From: Nitrospinae bacterium bin107 | GTDB taxonomy: Bacteria; UBA8248 | Length of the DNA: 64,000 nt | Direction: 5' to 3' | Assembly (NCBI GenBank): GCA_002238965.1 | Contig: MPNJ01000001.1 | Coordinates: forward strand, 248,001 to 312,000 | Shown here: piece by piece, positions 16,162 to 24,808 of the stretch | Layout of the letters: each line of letters begins with the position of its first letter | How positions within the stretch are numbered: position 1 is the first letter of the stretch | Position numbers and translations under genes: made by a program | The notes under the pieces: model-generated | Told to the model about the DNA's origin: nothing | What the model saw: only the letters and a program-made list of their open reading frames with translations | Database searches by the model: none

Positions 16162-17592
16162 ATGGAGTCCTGGTCATTCCCACCCGCTTACGACGAGAAC
16201 TTTCTGCCGCCTCCGGATAGCCGCTACTGGTTCCCCCGGCGGGAGACGATGCCGGCGGGAGACCGGGAGAAGGCCATCCTGGAGCGCCTCGTCCAGGTCT
16301 GCTCCTATGCCTACGAACATGCTCCCCTCTATCGCCGGAAATGGGATGAGGCCGGTTTTCACCCGAGCCAGCTCAAATCGCTCGAGGACTTCGAGGAGAA
16401 GGTCCCGGTCCTGACCAAGAAGGACCTGCGCGAGGCCCAGGAACGCCATCCGCCCTTCGGCGACTATCTCTGCGTGGGCGAGAGCGACGTCTATCACATC
16501 CACGGCACGAGCGGCACGACCGGGCGGCCCACCGCCTTCGCCATCTCGCAGGGCGACTGGCGCGCCATCGCCAATGCGCATGCGCGCGTCATGTGGGGCA
16601 TGGGCCTGCGCCCCGGGGATACGATTTGCGTCGCCGCCGTGTTCTCCCTCTACATGGGGAGCTGGGGGGCGCTCGCCGGCGCGGAACGCCTCGGCGCAAG
16701 AGCGTTCCCGTTCGGCGCCGGCGCGTCCGGCATGTCGGCGCGCTGCGTGCAATGGCTCGACATGCTGAAGCCCACCGCCTTCTACGGTACGCCGACTTAC
16801 GCCCTGCACCTCGCCCAGGTCGCGGAAGACGAGGGCCTGGACCCACGCGACATGCAGCTCAAGATCATGTTCTTCTCCGGTGAGCCCGGCGCCTCGATAC
16901 CGGCCATCCGCGAGCGCATCGAGGGGATCTACGGGGCCAGGGTGTACGACAGCGGTTCCATGGCCGAGATGAGCCCGTGGATGAACGTGGCGAGTTCGGC
17001 CGAGACGGACGGAATGCTCTGCTGGCAGGACGTCGTCTACACGGAAGTGTGCGACCCCGAAACCATGCGCCGGGTCCCCTACGGAGAACGGGGAACGCCC
17101 GTGTACACCCACCTCGAACGCGCCTCCCAGCCGATGATCCGCCTGGTGTCGGGAGACCTGACCCGGTGGGTGGACGAACCGAACCCGTGCGGACGCACCT
17201 ACCCGCGCCTGCCGCACGGTATTTTCGGGCGCATCGACGACATGTTCACGATCCGCGGCGAGAACGTGTATCCCAGCGAGATAGACGCCGCGCTCAACGA
17301 ACTTGGGAACTATGGCGGAGAGCACCGGATCGTGATCAGCCGCGAGGCGGCGATGGACGAGTTGCTGCTGCGCGTCGAGGCCGACGCCGAGACCTTCGCC
17401 GACCCCGAGGGCACCGCCCGGTTCTGCACCGAGGTGGCGCATAAATTGCAGATGGTGCTCGGGCTGCGGACGGGCGTGGAGATCGCCGAGCCGGGTTCGA
17501 TACCCCGGACGGATTTCAAGGCGCGCCGCGTGATCGACGACAGGGACGTCTTTCAGGAGATGCAGACGCAACTGGATGAAGAAAACCGCTGA
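16162..17592 (+). CDS. Acyl-CoA ligase (phenylacetate-CoA ligase-like), probable 2-hydroxyisobutyrate-CoA ligase
   Basis: A 476-residue adenylate-forming enzyme of the PaaK-like group. The ATP loop is HGTSGTTG (114-121), a YDSGSMAE segment marks the aryl/acyl-CoA ligase A5 region, GRIDDMFTIRGENVYPSE (356-373) is the A7/A8 hinge, and PRTDFKAR near the C-terminus carries the catalytic Lys (about 453). It would activate a free acid to its CoA thioester by way of an acyl-adenylate. Position between hcmB and the GTPase gene argues that the acid is 2-hydroxyisobutyrate, as in known hcm loci. Its TGA overlaps the next gene's ATG by one base. Confidence 0.85.
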   Translation: MESWSFPPAYDENFLPPPDSRYWFPRRETMPAGDREKAILERLVQVCSYAYEHAPLYRRKWDEAGFHPSQLKSLEDFEEKVPVLTKKDLREAQERHPPFGDYLCVGESDVYHIHGTSGTTGRPTAFAISQGDWRAIANAHARVMWGMGLRPGDTICVAAVFSLYMGSWGALAGAERLGARAFPFGAGASGMSARCVQWLDMLKPTAFYGTPTYALHLAQVAEDEGLDPRDMQLKIMFFSGEPGASIPAIRERIEGIYGARVYDSGSMAEMSPWMNVASSAETDGMLCWQDVVYTEVCDPETMRRVPYGERGTPVYTHLERASQPMIRLVSGDLTRWVDEPNPCGRTYPRLPHGIFGRIDDMFTIRGENVYPSEIDAALNELGNYGGEHRIVISREAAMDELLLRVEADAETFADPEGTARFCTEVAHKLQMVLGLRTGVEIAEPGSIPRTDFKARRVIDDRDVFQEMQTQLDEENR

Positions 17593-18596
17593 TGGGCGTC
17601 TACGTCCCTTCGGTGGAACTCATCGCCCGCGTTCAGGCAGGCGAGACGGCCGCGATCGGCCGCCTCATATCGCGCGCGGAGTCGGGCCTGGCGGAAGCGC
17701 GCGGCGCACTCGCCCGGATTCACAAACTCGCCGGACGAGCGCACGTCGTCGGGGTGACCGGGGTGCCCGGCAGCGGAAAATCCACACTCGTCAGCGGGCT
17801 TGCGCAAAGACTGCGCACCGGCGGCGATAAGGTCGGCGTCATCGCGATCGATCCGTCCTCTCCGTATTCGGGCGGCTCCATCCTGGGAGACCGCATCCGC
17901 ATGAGCGACTTGAGCGCCGACCCCGGCGTCTATATCCGCAGCATGGCGACGCACGGGGCGACCGGCGGCATGGCGCGCGCGGCCCTCGAGGCGGCCGATA
18001 TTCTCGATGCCGCCGGTTTCGGGGTCATCATTCTGGAAACCGTCGGCGTGGGCCAGGACGAGGTCGAGATCGTACAAGCTTCCCACACCACGGTGGTGGT
18101 CTCCGCGCCCGGCCTCGGCGACGAGGTTCAGGCGATCAAGGCGGGCCTCCTGGAGATCGCCGACATCCACGTCGTGTCGAAATGCGACCGCAGCGACGCC
18201 AACCGGACGCTGACCGACTTGAAGCAGATGCTGACGCTGGGAACGGGCGGGCACGAACCATCCGACCGGGCCGCCCCCGTGATCGGCACCAGCGCCGTTT
18301 CCGGAGAAGGGATCGACGAGCTGCTGGAGGCGATCGCCCGGCACCGCGACCTGACCACGGATACCGATGCGGGCCTGGCGCGGCGCCAAAGCATCGCGGA
18401 ATTCCGGCTGCGCAAGACCGCCGAAAACCTGTTGTATGATCGATTCAACGCCGCTGCAGCGTCGGCGAGTGCGAAACTCGCCGGACAGCTCATGCGCCGG
18501 GAGAGCGACCCCTATACGCTGGCGGAGGAATTGCTCTCGACGACGCTCGAAAGAGAGGGAGACCATGAACGAGATGTTCACTCAAAATCCGCTTGA
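17592..18596 (+). CDS. MeaB/ArgK-type GTPase chaperone of the mutase
   Basis: A 334-residue G3E P-loop GTPase. The Walker A is GVPGSGKST (57-65), switch segments are AIDPSSPYSGGSILGDRIRM and ETVGVGQDE, and the base-specificity motif appears as SKCD. MeaB proteins gate cofactor loading and protect or reactivate adenosylcobalamin-dependent acyl-CoA mutases. The gene is fused by overlap into the operon: its ATG shares one base with the ligase stop, and its 3' end overlaps the hcmA start by 32 bp. The dedicated mutase chaperone in hcm operons has been called MeaH. Confidence 0.92.
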   Translation: MGVYVPSVELIARVQAGETAAIGRLISRAESGLAEARGALARIHKLAGRAHVVGVTGVPGSGKSTLVSGLAQRLRTGGDKVGVIAIDPSSPYSGGSILGDRIRMSDLSADPGVYIRSMATHGATGGMARAALEAADILDAAGFGVIILETVGVGQDEVEIVQASHTTVVVSAPGLGDEVQAIKAGLLEIADIHVVSKCDRSDANRTLTDLKQMLTLGTGGHEPSDRAAPVIGTSAVSGEGIDELLEAIARHRDLTTDTDAGLARRQSIAEFRLRKTAENLLYDRFNAAAASASAKLAGQLMRRESDPYTLAEELLSTTLEREGDHERDVHSKSA

Positions 18597-20256
18597 GAAG
18601 CTACGGGGCGAGATCGAGGATTGGGAGAGCAACGAAGTCGCTGCCTTCCTGAACAAACAGGCCGAGCGCAAGGAGCAGTTCTTCACAACCGGCGATTTTC
18701 CGGTGCAGCGCGTCTATACCGCCGCCGATACCGAAGAAACGCCGCTCGAAGATATCGGCCTGCCGGGGCGCTACCCCTTCACGCGCGGGCCCTACCCGAC
18801 GATGTACCGCAGCCGGGTGTGGACCATGCGCCAGATCGCCGGTTTCGGCACCGGCGAAGACACTAACGAACGCTTCAAATACCTGATCTCGCAGGGGCAG
18901 ACGGGCCTGTCGACCGACTTCGACATGCCCACCCTCATGGGCTACGACTCCGACCATCCGATGAGCGAGGGCGAGGTGGGCCGCGAAGGCGTGGCCGTGG
19001 ATACGCTCGCCGACATGGAGGCGCTCTACGACGGCATCGATCTCGAGAACATCTCCGTGTCGATGACCATCAACCCCAGCGCCTGGATCCTGCTCGCCAT
19101 GTACGTGGCGCTGGCCGAGAAGCGCGGCCTCGACCTGAACAGGCTCTCGGGCACCATCCAGGCGGACATACTCAAAGAGTATATGGCGCAGAAGGAGTTC
19201 ATCTATCCCATCGCGCCGTCGGTCCGCATCGTGCGCGATTGCATATCCTTCTGCGGCCGCAACATGAAGCGCTACAACCCGATCAACATCTCGGGTTATC
19301 ACATCTCCGAAGCCGGCGCCTCGCCCTTGCAGGAGGCCGCCTTCACCATGGCCAACCTGATCGTCTACGTGGAGGAGGTGCTGAAGACCGGCATGGACGT
19401 CGACGAGTTCGCGCCGAGGCTCGCTTTCTTCTACGTCTCGCAAGCGGACCTGTTCGAGGAGATCGCCAAGTTCCGGGCGCTGCGCCGCTGTTACGCCAGG
19501 ATCATGAAAGAGCGCTTCGGCGCGAAGAACCCCGAATCGATGCGGCTTCGCTTCCACTGCCAGACCGCGGCCGCGACCCTGACCAAGCCGCAATTCCGGA
19601 TCAACATCGTGCGCACCGCGTTCCAGGCTCTCGCCGCGGTACTGGGCGGTTGCCAGTCGCTGCACACGAACGGCTATGACGAAGCGTTCGCGATTCCGAC
19701 CGAAGACGCCATGCGGCTGGCCTTGCGCACGCAGCAGGTAATCGCAGAGGAAACGAACGTCGCCAACGTCATCGATCCGGTGGGCGGTTCCTACTACCTC
19801 GAGAGCCTGACCAACGAGTTCGAGAAGCGCATTTTCGAAATTCTCGACTACGTGGATGAAAACGGCGGCACGGTCAAACTGATCGAGGAAGGCTGGTTCC
19901 AGAAGCAGATCGCCGACTTCGCCTATGAGACCGCCCTGCGCAAGCAATCCGGCGAAAAGCCGGTCATCGGAGTCAACACCCTGGTCGAGGAGGACGAGAA
20001 CCAGGAGATTGAGACCCATCCCTATGACTACTCGACCGCCGAGCGGCAGATCGCGCGGACGAGGAGGGTGCGCGCCGAGCGCGACAACGCCAGGGTCGGG
20101 ACGCTTCTGGAAAAACTCGTCTCGGACGCAAGGGACGAGACGCGGAACATCATGCCCGTCACGGTCGAACTCGTGCGCGAGGGCGCAACGATGGGAGAAA
20201 TCACCGGGAAACTGAAGTCGGTCTGGGGCACCTACCGGGAAACGCCGGTTTTCTGA
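18565..20256 (+). CDS. hcmA: 2-Hydroxyisobutyryl-CoA mutase, large catalytic subunit
   Basis: A 563-residue TIM-barrel subunit of an adenosylcobalamin-dependent acyl-CoA mutase. The substrate-pocket signatures are WTMRQIAGFGTGEDTN with Ile91 and GLSTDFDMPTLMGYDSD with Asp118. In methylmalonyl-CoA mutase these two positions are Tyr and Ala. The Ile/Asp pair (Ile90/Asp117 in the Aquincola enzyme) defines 2-hydroxyisobutyryl-CoA mutase, which interconverts 2-hydroxyisobutyryl-CoA and 3-hydroxybutyryl-CoA. Length and the IWGTYRETPVF-like C-terminus also match HcmA. ATG 18565 follows an AGAGGGAGA site and lies inside the end of the GTPase gene. The B12-binding domain is absent here and supplied by hcmB. 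Confidence 0.9.
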   Translation: MNEMFTQNPLEKLRGEIEDWESNEVAAFLNKQAERKEQFFTTGDFPVQRVYTAADTEETPLEDIGLPGRYPFTRGPYPTMYRSRVWTMRQIAGFGTGEDTNERFKYLISQGQTGLSTDFDMPTLMGYDSDHPMSEGEVGREGVAVDTLADMEALYDGIDLENISVSMTINPSAWILLAMYVALAEKRGLDLNRLSGTIQADILKEYMAQKEFIYPIAPSVRIVRDCISFCGRNMKRYNPINISGYHISEAGASPLQEAAFTMANLIVYVEEVLKTGMDVDEFAPRLAFFYVSQADLFEEIAKFRALRRCYARIMKERFGAKNPESMRLRFHCQTAAATLTKPQFRINIVRTAFQALAAVLGGCQSLHTNGYDEAFAIPTEDAMRLALRTQQVIAEETNVANVIDPVGGSYYLESLTNEFEKRIFEILDYVDENGGTVKLIEEGWFQKQIADFAYETALRKQSGEKPVIGVNTLVEEDENQEIETHPYDYSTAERQIARTRRVRAERDNARVGTLLEKLVSDARDETRNIMPVTVELVREGATMGEITGKLKSVWGTYRETPVF

Positions 20257-21012
20257 TTCAGACGACGGCCTGGGAGAGCGCCCGGGACGCCTGACGAAAT
20301 GATCCCCGCAGGAGCAACCCCCCTACCCCCCTTGTCAGGGGGGCAAAAAAAGAAAGTCCCCCCGACAAGGGGAGTAAAGACGATGCCCCCGACGAGAGGC
20401 CTTTTCATCGGGCATTCCTCTCGGGATGCCCGACCCCTCAAAGGGGGAGTGGTTCTTGTACACTTATCGGTCGCGTCAAACCCTCGTTCCCAGGGGATTT
20501 TTCAACTGTCTCCCTAAAGTCCTCGTTTGACACTGAAAATATCACGGCTTATGTTTCGTGTGAGACGCAGCCTTGAACATTATGACAGGGTTGCCCTTCA
20601 TTCCGAGACCCACGCTACGGCGTGGGTTTTCGCGTTATAGCCTTCATGAGTGGGATCCGGAACTAATAGGGGCTGGTTAATAACCCGGTGTACGGCCCTT
20701 ACGGAGCTCACTCCCCTCCGAGGAGAATTCCAAAACCACTCTCCCCTAGAGGGGATTGTTGAAAAAATATTGATTTCGCGATTGGGCATATGAAGCCGAA
20801 CAAGGAAGGGGCTGTAGGGAAAGGTCGCGGCCTTGGCCCGTTCACAAGAACGGCCACTACAAGGCGGTGCGGCTTTGTTCGTCATTCCGGCTTTCGCCGG
20901 AATGACGGCAGTGCTCAATGCCGAGATAGAAGGGATTTTTCAACAACCCCTGATCGACCGGTCGAAGATATAGAAACTCGGCGAAGTCACCTTCCTGCAA
21001 CTATACTTATAT
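20257..21012. repeat. Long intergenic repeat region downstream of hcmA
   Basis: No gene is seen. Three inverted repeats stand out: CCCCTTGTC-A-GGGGGG (20328-20343) with CCCCCC-GACAAGGGG (20358-20372); ACCCACGC (20608-20615) with GCGTGGGT (20620-20627) followed by TTT; and CGTCATTCCGGC (20880-20891) with GCCGGAATGACG (20896-20907). Pieces such as GGGATTTTTCAACAA and CTCCCCTAGAGGGGATTGTTG recur elsewhere in the window's intergenic DNA. The region marks the right border of the plus-strand CocE/hcm block. Confidence 0.6.
20608..20630 (+). terminator. Terminator-like hairpin after the hcm operon
   Basis: An 8-bp GC-rich stem (ACCCACGC / GCGTGGGT) with a TACG tetraloop is followed by a short T run. 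It is 350 bp past the hcmA stop, so it could be the operon's Rho-independent terminator or another dispersed palindrome. Confidence 0.4.
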
Positions 21013-21088
21013 TGGTGGGCGGGAGAGGGTTCGAACCTCCGACCTATGCCTTGTAAGGGCACCGCTCTTCCAGCTGAGCTACCCGCCC
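21013..21088 (-). tRNA. tRNA-Val (anticodon TAC)
   Basis: A 76-nt cloverleaf on the minus strand: acceptor GGGCGGG pairs with CCCGCCC, the D-arm is GCTCAGCTGGAAGAGC, the anticodon stem GTGCC/GGCAT encloses the loop CTTACAA with anticodon TAC, and the T-arm contains GGTTCGAACC. The discriminator is A and CCA is encoded. No adjacent integrase is seen. Confidence 0.95.
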
Positions 21089-21175
21089 GTCTAGAAATGG
21101 CGCGTGGAGAATAGCATTTTGAGTGTCCGGCGACCAACCCCCGGAGACGTTGCGAATCGCGTTTCAGCGGCTCGG

Positions 21176-22297
21176 CTAAATCTTTAGTTCTCCGCCCTTC
21201 GAGAAGAGCTTTCCGTCCACGTAGACCTCGCCGCCGTCCCTTAAATCGCACACCATGTCCCAGTGAAGCGCGGAGTTGTTCCTGGAGCCGCTCTGGGGGT
21301 AGCCCTTGCCCAGGGCCAGGTGCAGGGTGCCGCCTATCTTCTCGTCGAACAGCGTGTTCTTCGTAAAACGCTGGATGCCGGCGTTCAGGCCGAAGGCGAA
21401 TTCCCCCACCCTCTTCGCGCCTTCGTCCATGCCGATCATGGATTTCAGGAACGCCTCGTTCTTCTCGGCCGTAGCCTTGACGACCTCGCCCTTTTCGAAT
21501 TCGAGCTCCACGCCGTCCACCTCGCGCCCCTGGATGCAGGCGGGGAAGGAATAGCGGATTTTTCCGTCGATCCTGTTCTCCTGGGGGCCGGTGAAGACTT
21601 CGCCGTCCGGGAAATTGTTGTGCCCCGAGCAGTTCATGAACGGACGGCCCGCGATGCCGACTCTCAAATCGGTGCCCGGCGCGCCGATTTCCACCACCTT
21701 GCGGCCCTTCAGGTAGCGGATGACCCGCGCCTGACGCCTGTCCTGCGCCCGCCAGCGCCTGATGCCGCCCGCCTCATTCGCAAAACACGCGCCGAAGACG
21801 AAATCCTCATATTCGCGAATCCCCATCTCGGCGTCCTGGGCGTAGGCTTCGGTGGGAAACAGGGTGAGCGTCCACCGGAGACCACCCTTCCCCTTCGTTT
21901 CATGCTCGGCGGCGCGCTTCATGAAGGTTTCCATGATGGGCTGTCTGGCCTTGGAAGCCAGCGCCTGTTTTTTGGGGTCCGCGCCCGAGAGCCGCCGGGT
22001 GTTCGTCTCAGAGAGTATGGAGATGACGACGTCCACGTTTTCGACTTCGAATTGCCTCATGGGCGAGAGGAAGGATATCTGCCTGCGGCTCGCGTGCTCA
22101 TAGAAAATCTCTTCCAGCCCAGGCAGCGACACCTCGGCATGAACGTGAGCGCCGCGCCGGACGCACTCGGCGTAGAGCGCGCGAATCAGGGGAGCGGCGG
22201 CCGTGCTGCCCCGGATGCCCACGAGATCGTCTCGCTTTATTTTTGAAGAATACCCCGTGATGATCTCCGCCATCCGCTCCACGCGTACATCTTCCAT
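21176..22297 (-). CDS. M29-family metalloaminopeptidase
   Basis: A 373-residue thermophilic-aminopeptidase (AmpS/AmpT) type enzyme. The C-terminal catalytic half shows the expected metal ligands in order: NFPDGEVFTGP (Glu), GEFAFGLN (Glu), then DEKIGGTLHLALGKGYP and ALHWDMVCD (His and Asp). The N-terminal half carries the GSTAAAPLIRALYAECVRRG substrate-domain start. It likely releases N-terminal residues from peptides in the cytoplasm as a dimer. It is a more canonical member than the relative at 857-1822. It lies upstream of the tRNA-Val on the same strand. Confidence 0.85.
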   Translation of the reverse strand: MEDVRVERMAEIITGYSSKIKRDDLVGIRGSTAAAPLIRALYAECVRRGAHVHAEVSLPGLEEIFYEHASRRQISFLSPMRQFEVENVDVVISILSETNTRRLSGADPKKQALASKARQPIMETFMKRAAEHETKGKGGLRWTLTLFPTEAYAQDAEMGIREYEDFVFGACFANEAGGIRRWRAQDRRQARVIRYLKGRKVVEIGAPGTDLRVGIAGRPFMNCSGHNNFPDGEVFTGPQENRIDGKIRYSFPACIQGREVDGVELEFEKGEVVKATAEKNEAFLKSMIGMDEGAKRVGEFAFGLNAGIQRFTKNTLFDEKIGGTLHLALGKGYPQSGSRNNSALHWDMVCDLRDGGEVYVDGKLFSKGGELKI

Positions 22298-22681
22298 CGC
22301 TTACTCTCCCGTAATGATTTGTTCCGGTAATGCTGTAGACGGCTTCACTCGATTCGCGGCCCACCCGGGCGATGCGGGGCCGCGATGAATCCTTCCGCCA
22401 TCATACAACAAATCGGGGTGGTGGTTCATGGGAAATCGAGGCGGCAATCCGTACCCACGACTACACTCCCACTCGAAGCGGCATGGACAACCGGTGAGGG
22501 GCTGTCCCTACGGCTGCAAAACCACCGCGCCACACGCGTTGCACAGCACGTAGATGCCCTGGAAAACGTTGCGCAGGCCGACTCATGATCTCCGGTGCAG
22601 AGCGGGTCATTTACGAATATGATAAGCTGTTCTTCGTCGTATGCCGATCAGTCGCTATGGTCCGTCGTTTCCGCCCCGACC
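22298..22681. other. Intergenic region between divergent peptidase and antiporter genes
   Basis: No gene is supported. A piece GAGGGGCTGTCCCTACGG (near 22498) carries the same TGTCCCTAC end as the window's palindromes. On the minus strand a very short frame contains YVLCNACGAVVLQP, a CxxC knuckle-like tail, but it lacks a start and upstream sequence, so it is at most a gene remnant. The divergent promoters for the neighbouring genes should lie here. Confidence 0.4.
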
Positions 22682-24364
22682 ATGAAACCATCCGCCTACG
22701 CCGCCGCGCCGTGGAGGCGAAAACGCTTGCCTGCAATCGAGTATCTCTGGGATCTGGTAATCGTACTCGGCCTGGCGGTCGTGGTCGCAACGGTATTGCG
22801 CCGCGTGGGCGTTCCATCCATCGCCGGGTTTATCCTGGCAGGCGCCCTGGCCGGACCCACGGCGTTGAGCCTCGTAGACGATACCCATCAGGTCGAGGTG
22901 CTGGCCGAAATCGGCATCGTGCTTCTTCTGTTCGGGATTGGCCTGGAACTCTCCCTCGGCCATCTGCGGCGCCTCTGGAAAGCCATCCTGCTGGCCGGAA
23001 GCATTCAGGTGACGGCCACCGTCGCCTGCTCAGCCGCCCTGGCCGTCTGGTTCGGACTCCCAACGGGGACTGCGGTGTTTCTCGGCTGCATCGTAGCCAT
23101 ATCCAGCACCGCCGTCGTGTTACGCGGCCTGTCTTCGCGGGGTGAACTGGATTCGCCGCATGGCCGTCTGGCCGTCGGCATTCTTGTCTTCCAGGATTTG
23201 TGCGTGGTTCCCATGCTGCTGGCGGTGCCTGTCCTGGCCGGACAGGAGAGCTCCACTCATGAAGTCGCACTCGCGGCCATCACCGGTCTTCTCATCCTCG
23301 TGGGGGTGCTGGTTGCAGCAGTCCGCGTCGTTCCGTATTTGCTCACTTTCGTGGCCAAGACGAAAGAGAGGGAACTTTTCGTTCTGACCGTCTTTCTCGG
23401 ATGCTTCGGAATCGCATGGGGACTTTCGCAGGCGGGAATATCGCTCGCGCTCGGGGCATTCCTCGCCGGTCTGGTCGTCGCCGGGAGTGAGTTTCGTCAC
23501 CAGGCGATGTCGGATCTGATTCCCGTGCGGGAAGTATTCGCCAGCGTATTTTTCGTTTCCGTGGGCATGCTGCTCGACGTTTCGGATGTGCTCGAACATT
23601 TCGTGCCGACTCTCAGGCTGCTCGGCCTCATCCTCGCCGGTAAATTCACGATCATGCTCGTGACGGGGTTCGTTCTGCGACTGCCGCTTCGCGTGGCTAT
23701 CCTGTCGGCGGCGGCTTTATGTCAAATCGGCGAGTTTTCGTTCGTGCTTCTGAACGCGGCTTCGGGAACCGGCCTTCTCGGCGACGTTTTATCCCACAAT
23801 CTCCTGGTGGCGATCATCCTCTCCATGCTGCTCACGCCGATGTTCATCGCATTCGCTCCGCACCTGGCTCTCGGCGCGGACCGCGTCCCATGGCTGAACC
23901 GGCTCCTGGGCGCCGAACCTCCCGGAATCGACGCTCACGAACCGCACAGCGACCACATCATTGTCGCCGGATACGGCCGGGCGGGCCGAGAGGTGTGTCA
24001 GGCCGCCCGCGCTGCGGGGTACGCCTGTATTGCGGTCGACGTGAACGTCGATAACGTTCGCGCGGCAAGAGCGGCGGGAGATCTGGCCGTCTTCGGTGAC
24101 GTCACGCAAAAGGAGGTGCTGGAAGAACTCGGCTGCAGGAATGCCCGTCTGGTGGTGGTGACCATCAACGACACCCGCGCCACGGAGCTTGCGACCCTTA
24201 CGATTCGTCGGACGGCTCCCGACACCCCCATCATCGCACGCGCTATGTACGACATGGACGAGGAGTCTCTGCGAACCGCCGGCGCCACCAGAGTCATCAC
24301 GGCGGAAGCCACGACCAGCGCCGTGATCGTCAGCGCATGCCTCGACGAAATAGGTTCGTCCTAG
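22682..24364 (+). CDS. Kef-type cation/proton antiporter with RCK (TrkA-N) domain
   Basis: A 560-residue CPA2 antiporter. About twelve transmembrane helices span residues 15-400, including the GIVLLLFGIGLELSLGHL and FLGCIVAISSTAVVLRGL helices typical of KefB/KefC. A cytoplasmic regulator-of-K+-conductance domain begins near residue 426 with the NAD-binding GYGRAG and a distal acidic VDVN. It would exchange K+ or Na+ for H+ under nucleotide or redox control. ATG 22682 is chosen because residues encoded upstream look non-conserved. Another Kef-like gene, broken, follows 440 bp downstream. Confidence 0.9.
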   Translation: MKPSAYAAAPWRRKRLPAIEYLWDLVIVLGLAVVVATVLRRVGVPSIAGFILAGALAGPTALSLVDDTHQVEVLAEIGIVLLLFGIGLELSLGHLRRLWKAILLAGSIQVTATVACSAALAVWFGLPTGTAVFLGCIVAISSTAVVLRGLSSRGELDSPHGRLAVGILVFQDLCVVPMLLAVPVLAGQESSTHEVALAAITGLLILVGVLVAAVRVVPYLLTFVAKTKERELFVLTVFLGCFGIAWGLSQAGISLALGAFLAGLVVAGSEFRHQAMSDLIPVREVFASVFFVSVGMLLDVSDVLEHFVPTLRLLGLILAGKFTIMLVTGFVLRLPLRVAILSAAALCQIGEFSFVLLNAASGTGLLGDVLSHNLLVAIILSMLLTPMFIAFAPHLALGADRVPWLNRLLGAEPPGIDAHEPHSDHIIVAGYGRAGREVCQAARAAGYACIAVDVNVDNVRAARAAGDLAVFGDVTQKEVLEELGCRNARLVVVTINDTRATELATLTIRRTAPDTPIIARAMYDMDEESLRTAGATRVITAEATTSAVIVSACLDEIGSS

Positions 24365-24808
24365 ACGGATGTCCAGGCCGCGATATCCCACCGCGCCAAG
24401 CCTTCCCGGCTTGCGCCCACGCCTCACTGACTCCCCCCTTGTCGGGTCGGGCACCCCGAGGGGAATGCCCGATGAAAAAGCCCGATGCGGCGCAATCCCC
24501 CTTCTCGTCCTGTGAAGCCCGATGACGCGCCGATGGGCGGCTCGCGAGCCGCCCCTACAGTTTCACCCCAATGGGTCTAGAGAGAGCCGCTAACCAACCG
24601 GGCGGACACTTAGGTCCGCCCCTACGGAAACCTACACTCCTCTCTCTTCGTCCGGTAGAAGCTCACTCTTCGGTCATGTTCACTCCCCACCGGCGAACAA
24701 AAACTTGCGCGGCCCGTGCGAGTCGGAGTAGATTGCGCGGAATTTGAAGTGACACCGGTGGTGTAGTCCATTCGATATTTACGGGCGGGCGCCGTCCCGT
24801 CCTCGATT
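24365..24808. repeat. Intergenic repeats with two palindromes
   Basis: No gene is seen. A perfect 20-bp palindrome GGGCGGCTCG/CGAGCCGCCC at 24535-24554 is followed by CTAC. A second, GGGCGGAC (24600-24607) with GTCCGCCC (24614-24621), is also followed by CTAC. The segment at 24430-24490 (GCACCCCGAGGGGAATGCCC) resembles pieces near 2800 and 20410. These are members of the dispersed repeat family. Confidence 0.6.

Noticed and set aside
18601-20019. 472-codon minus-strand ORF opposite hcmA
   Set aside because: Antisense of a highly conserved mutase.
22480-22590. Minus-strand peptide with a CNACG knuckle
   Set aside because: Only about 23 codons between stops and no start; could be a relic but not a supportable gene.
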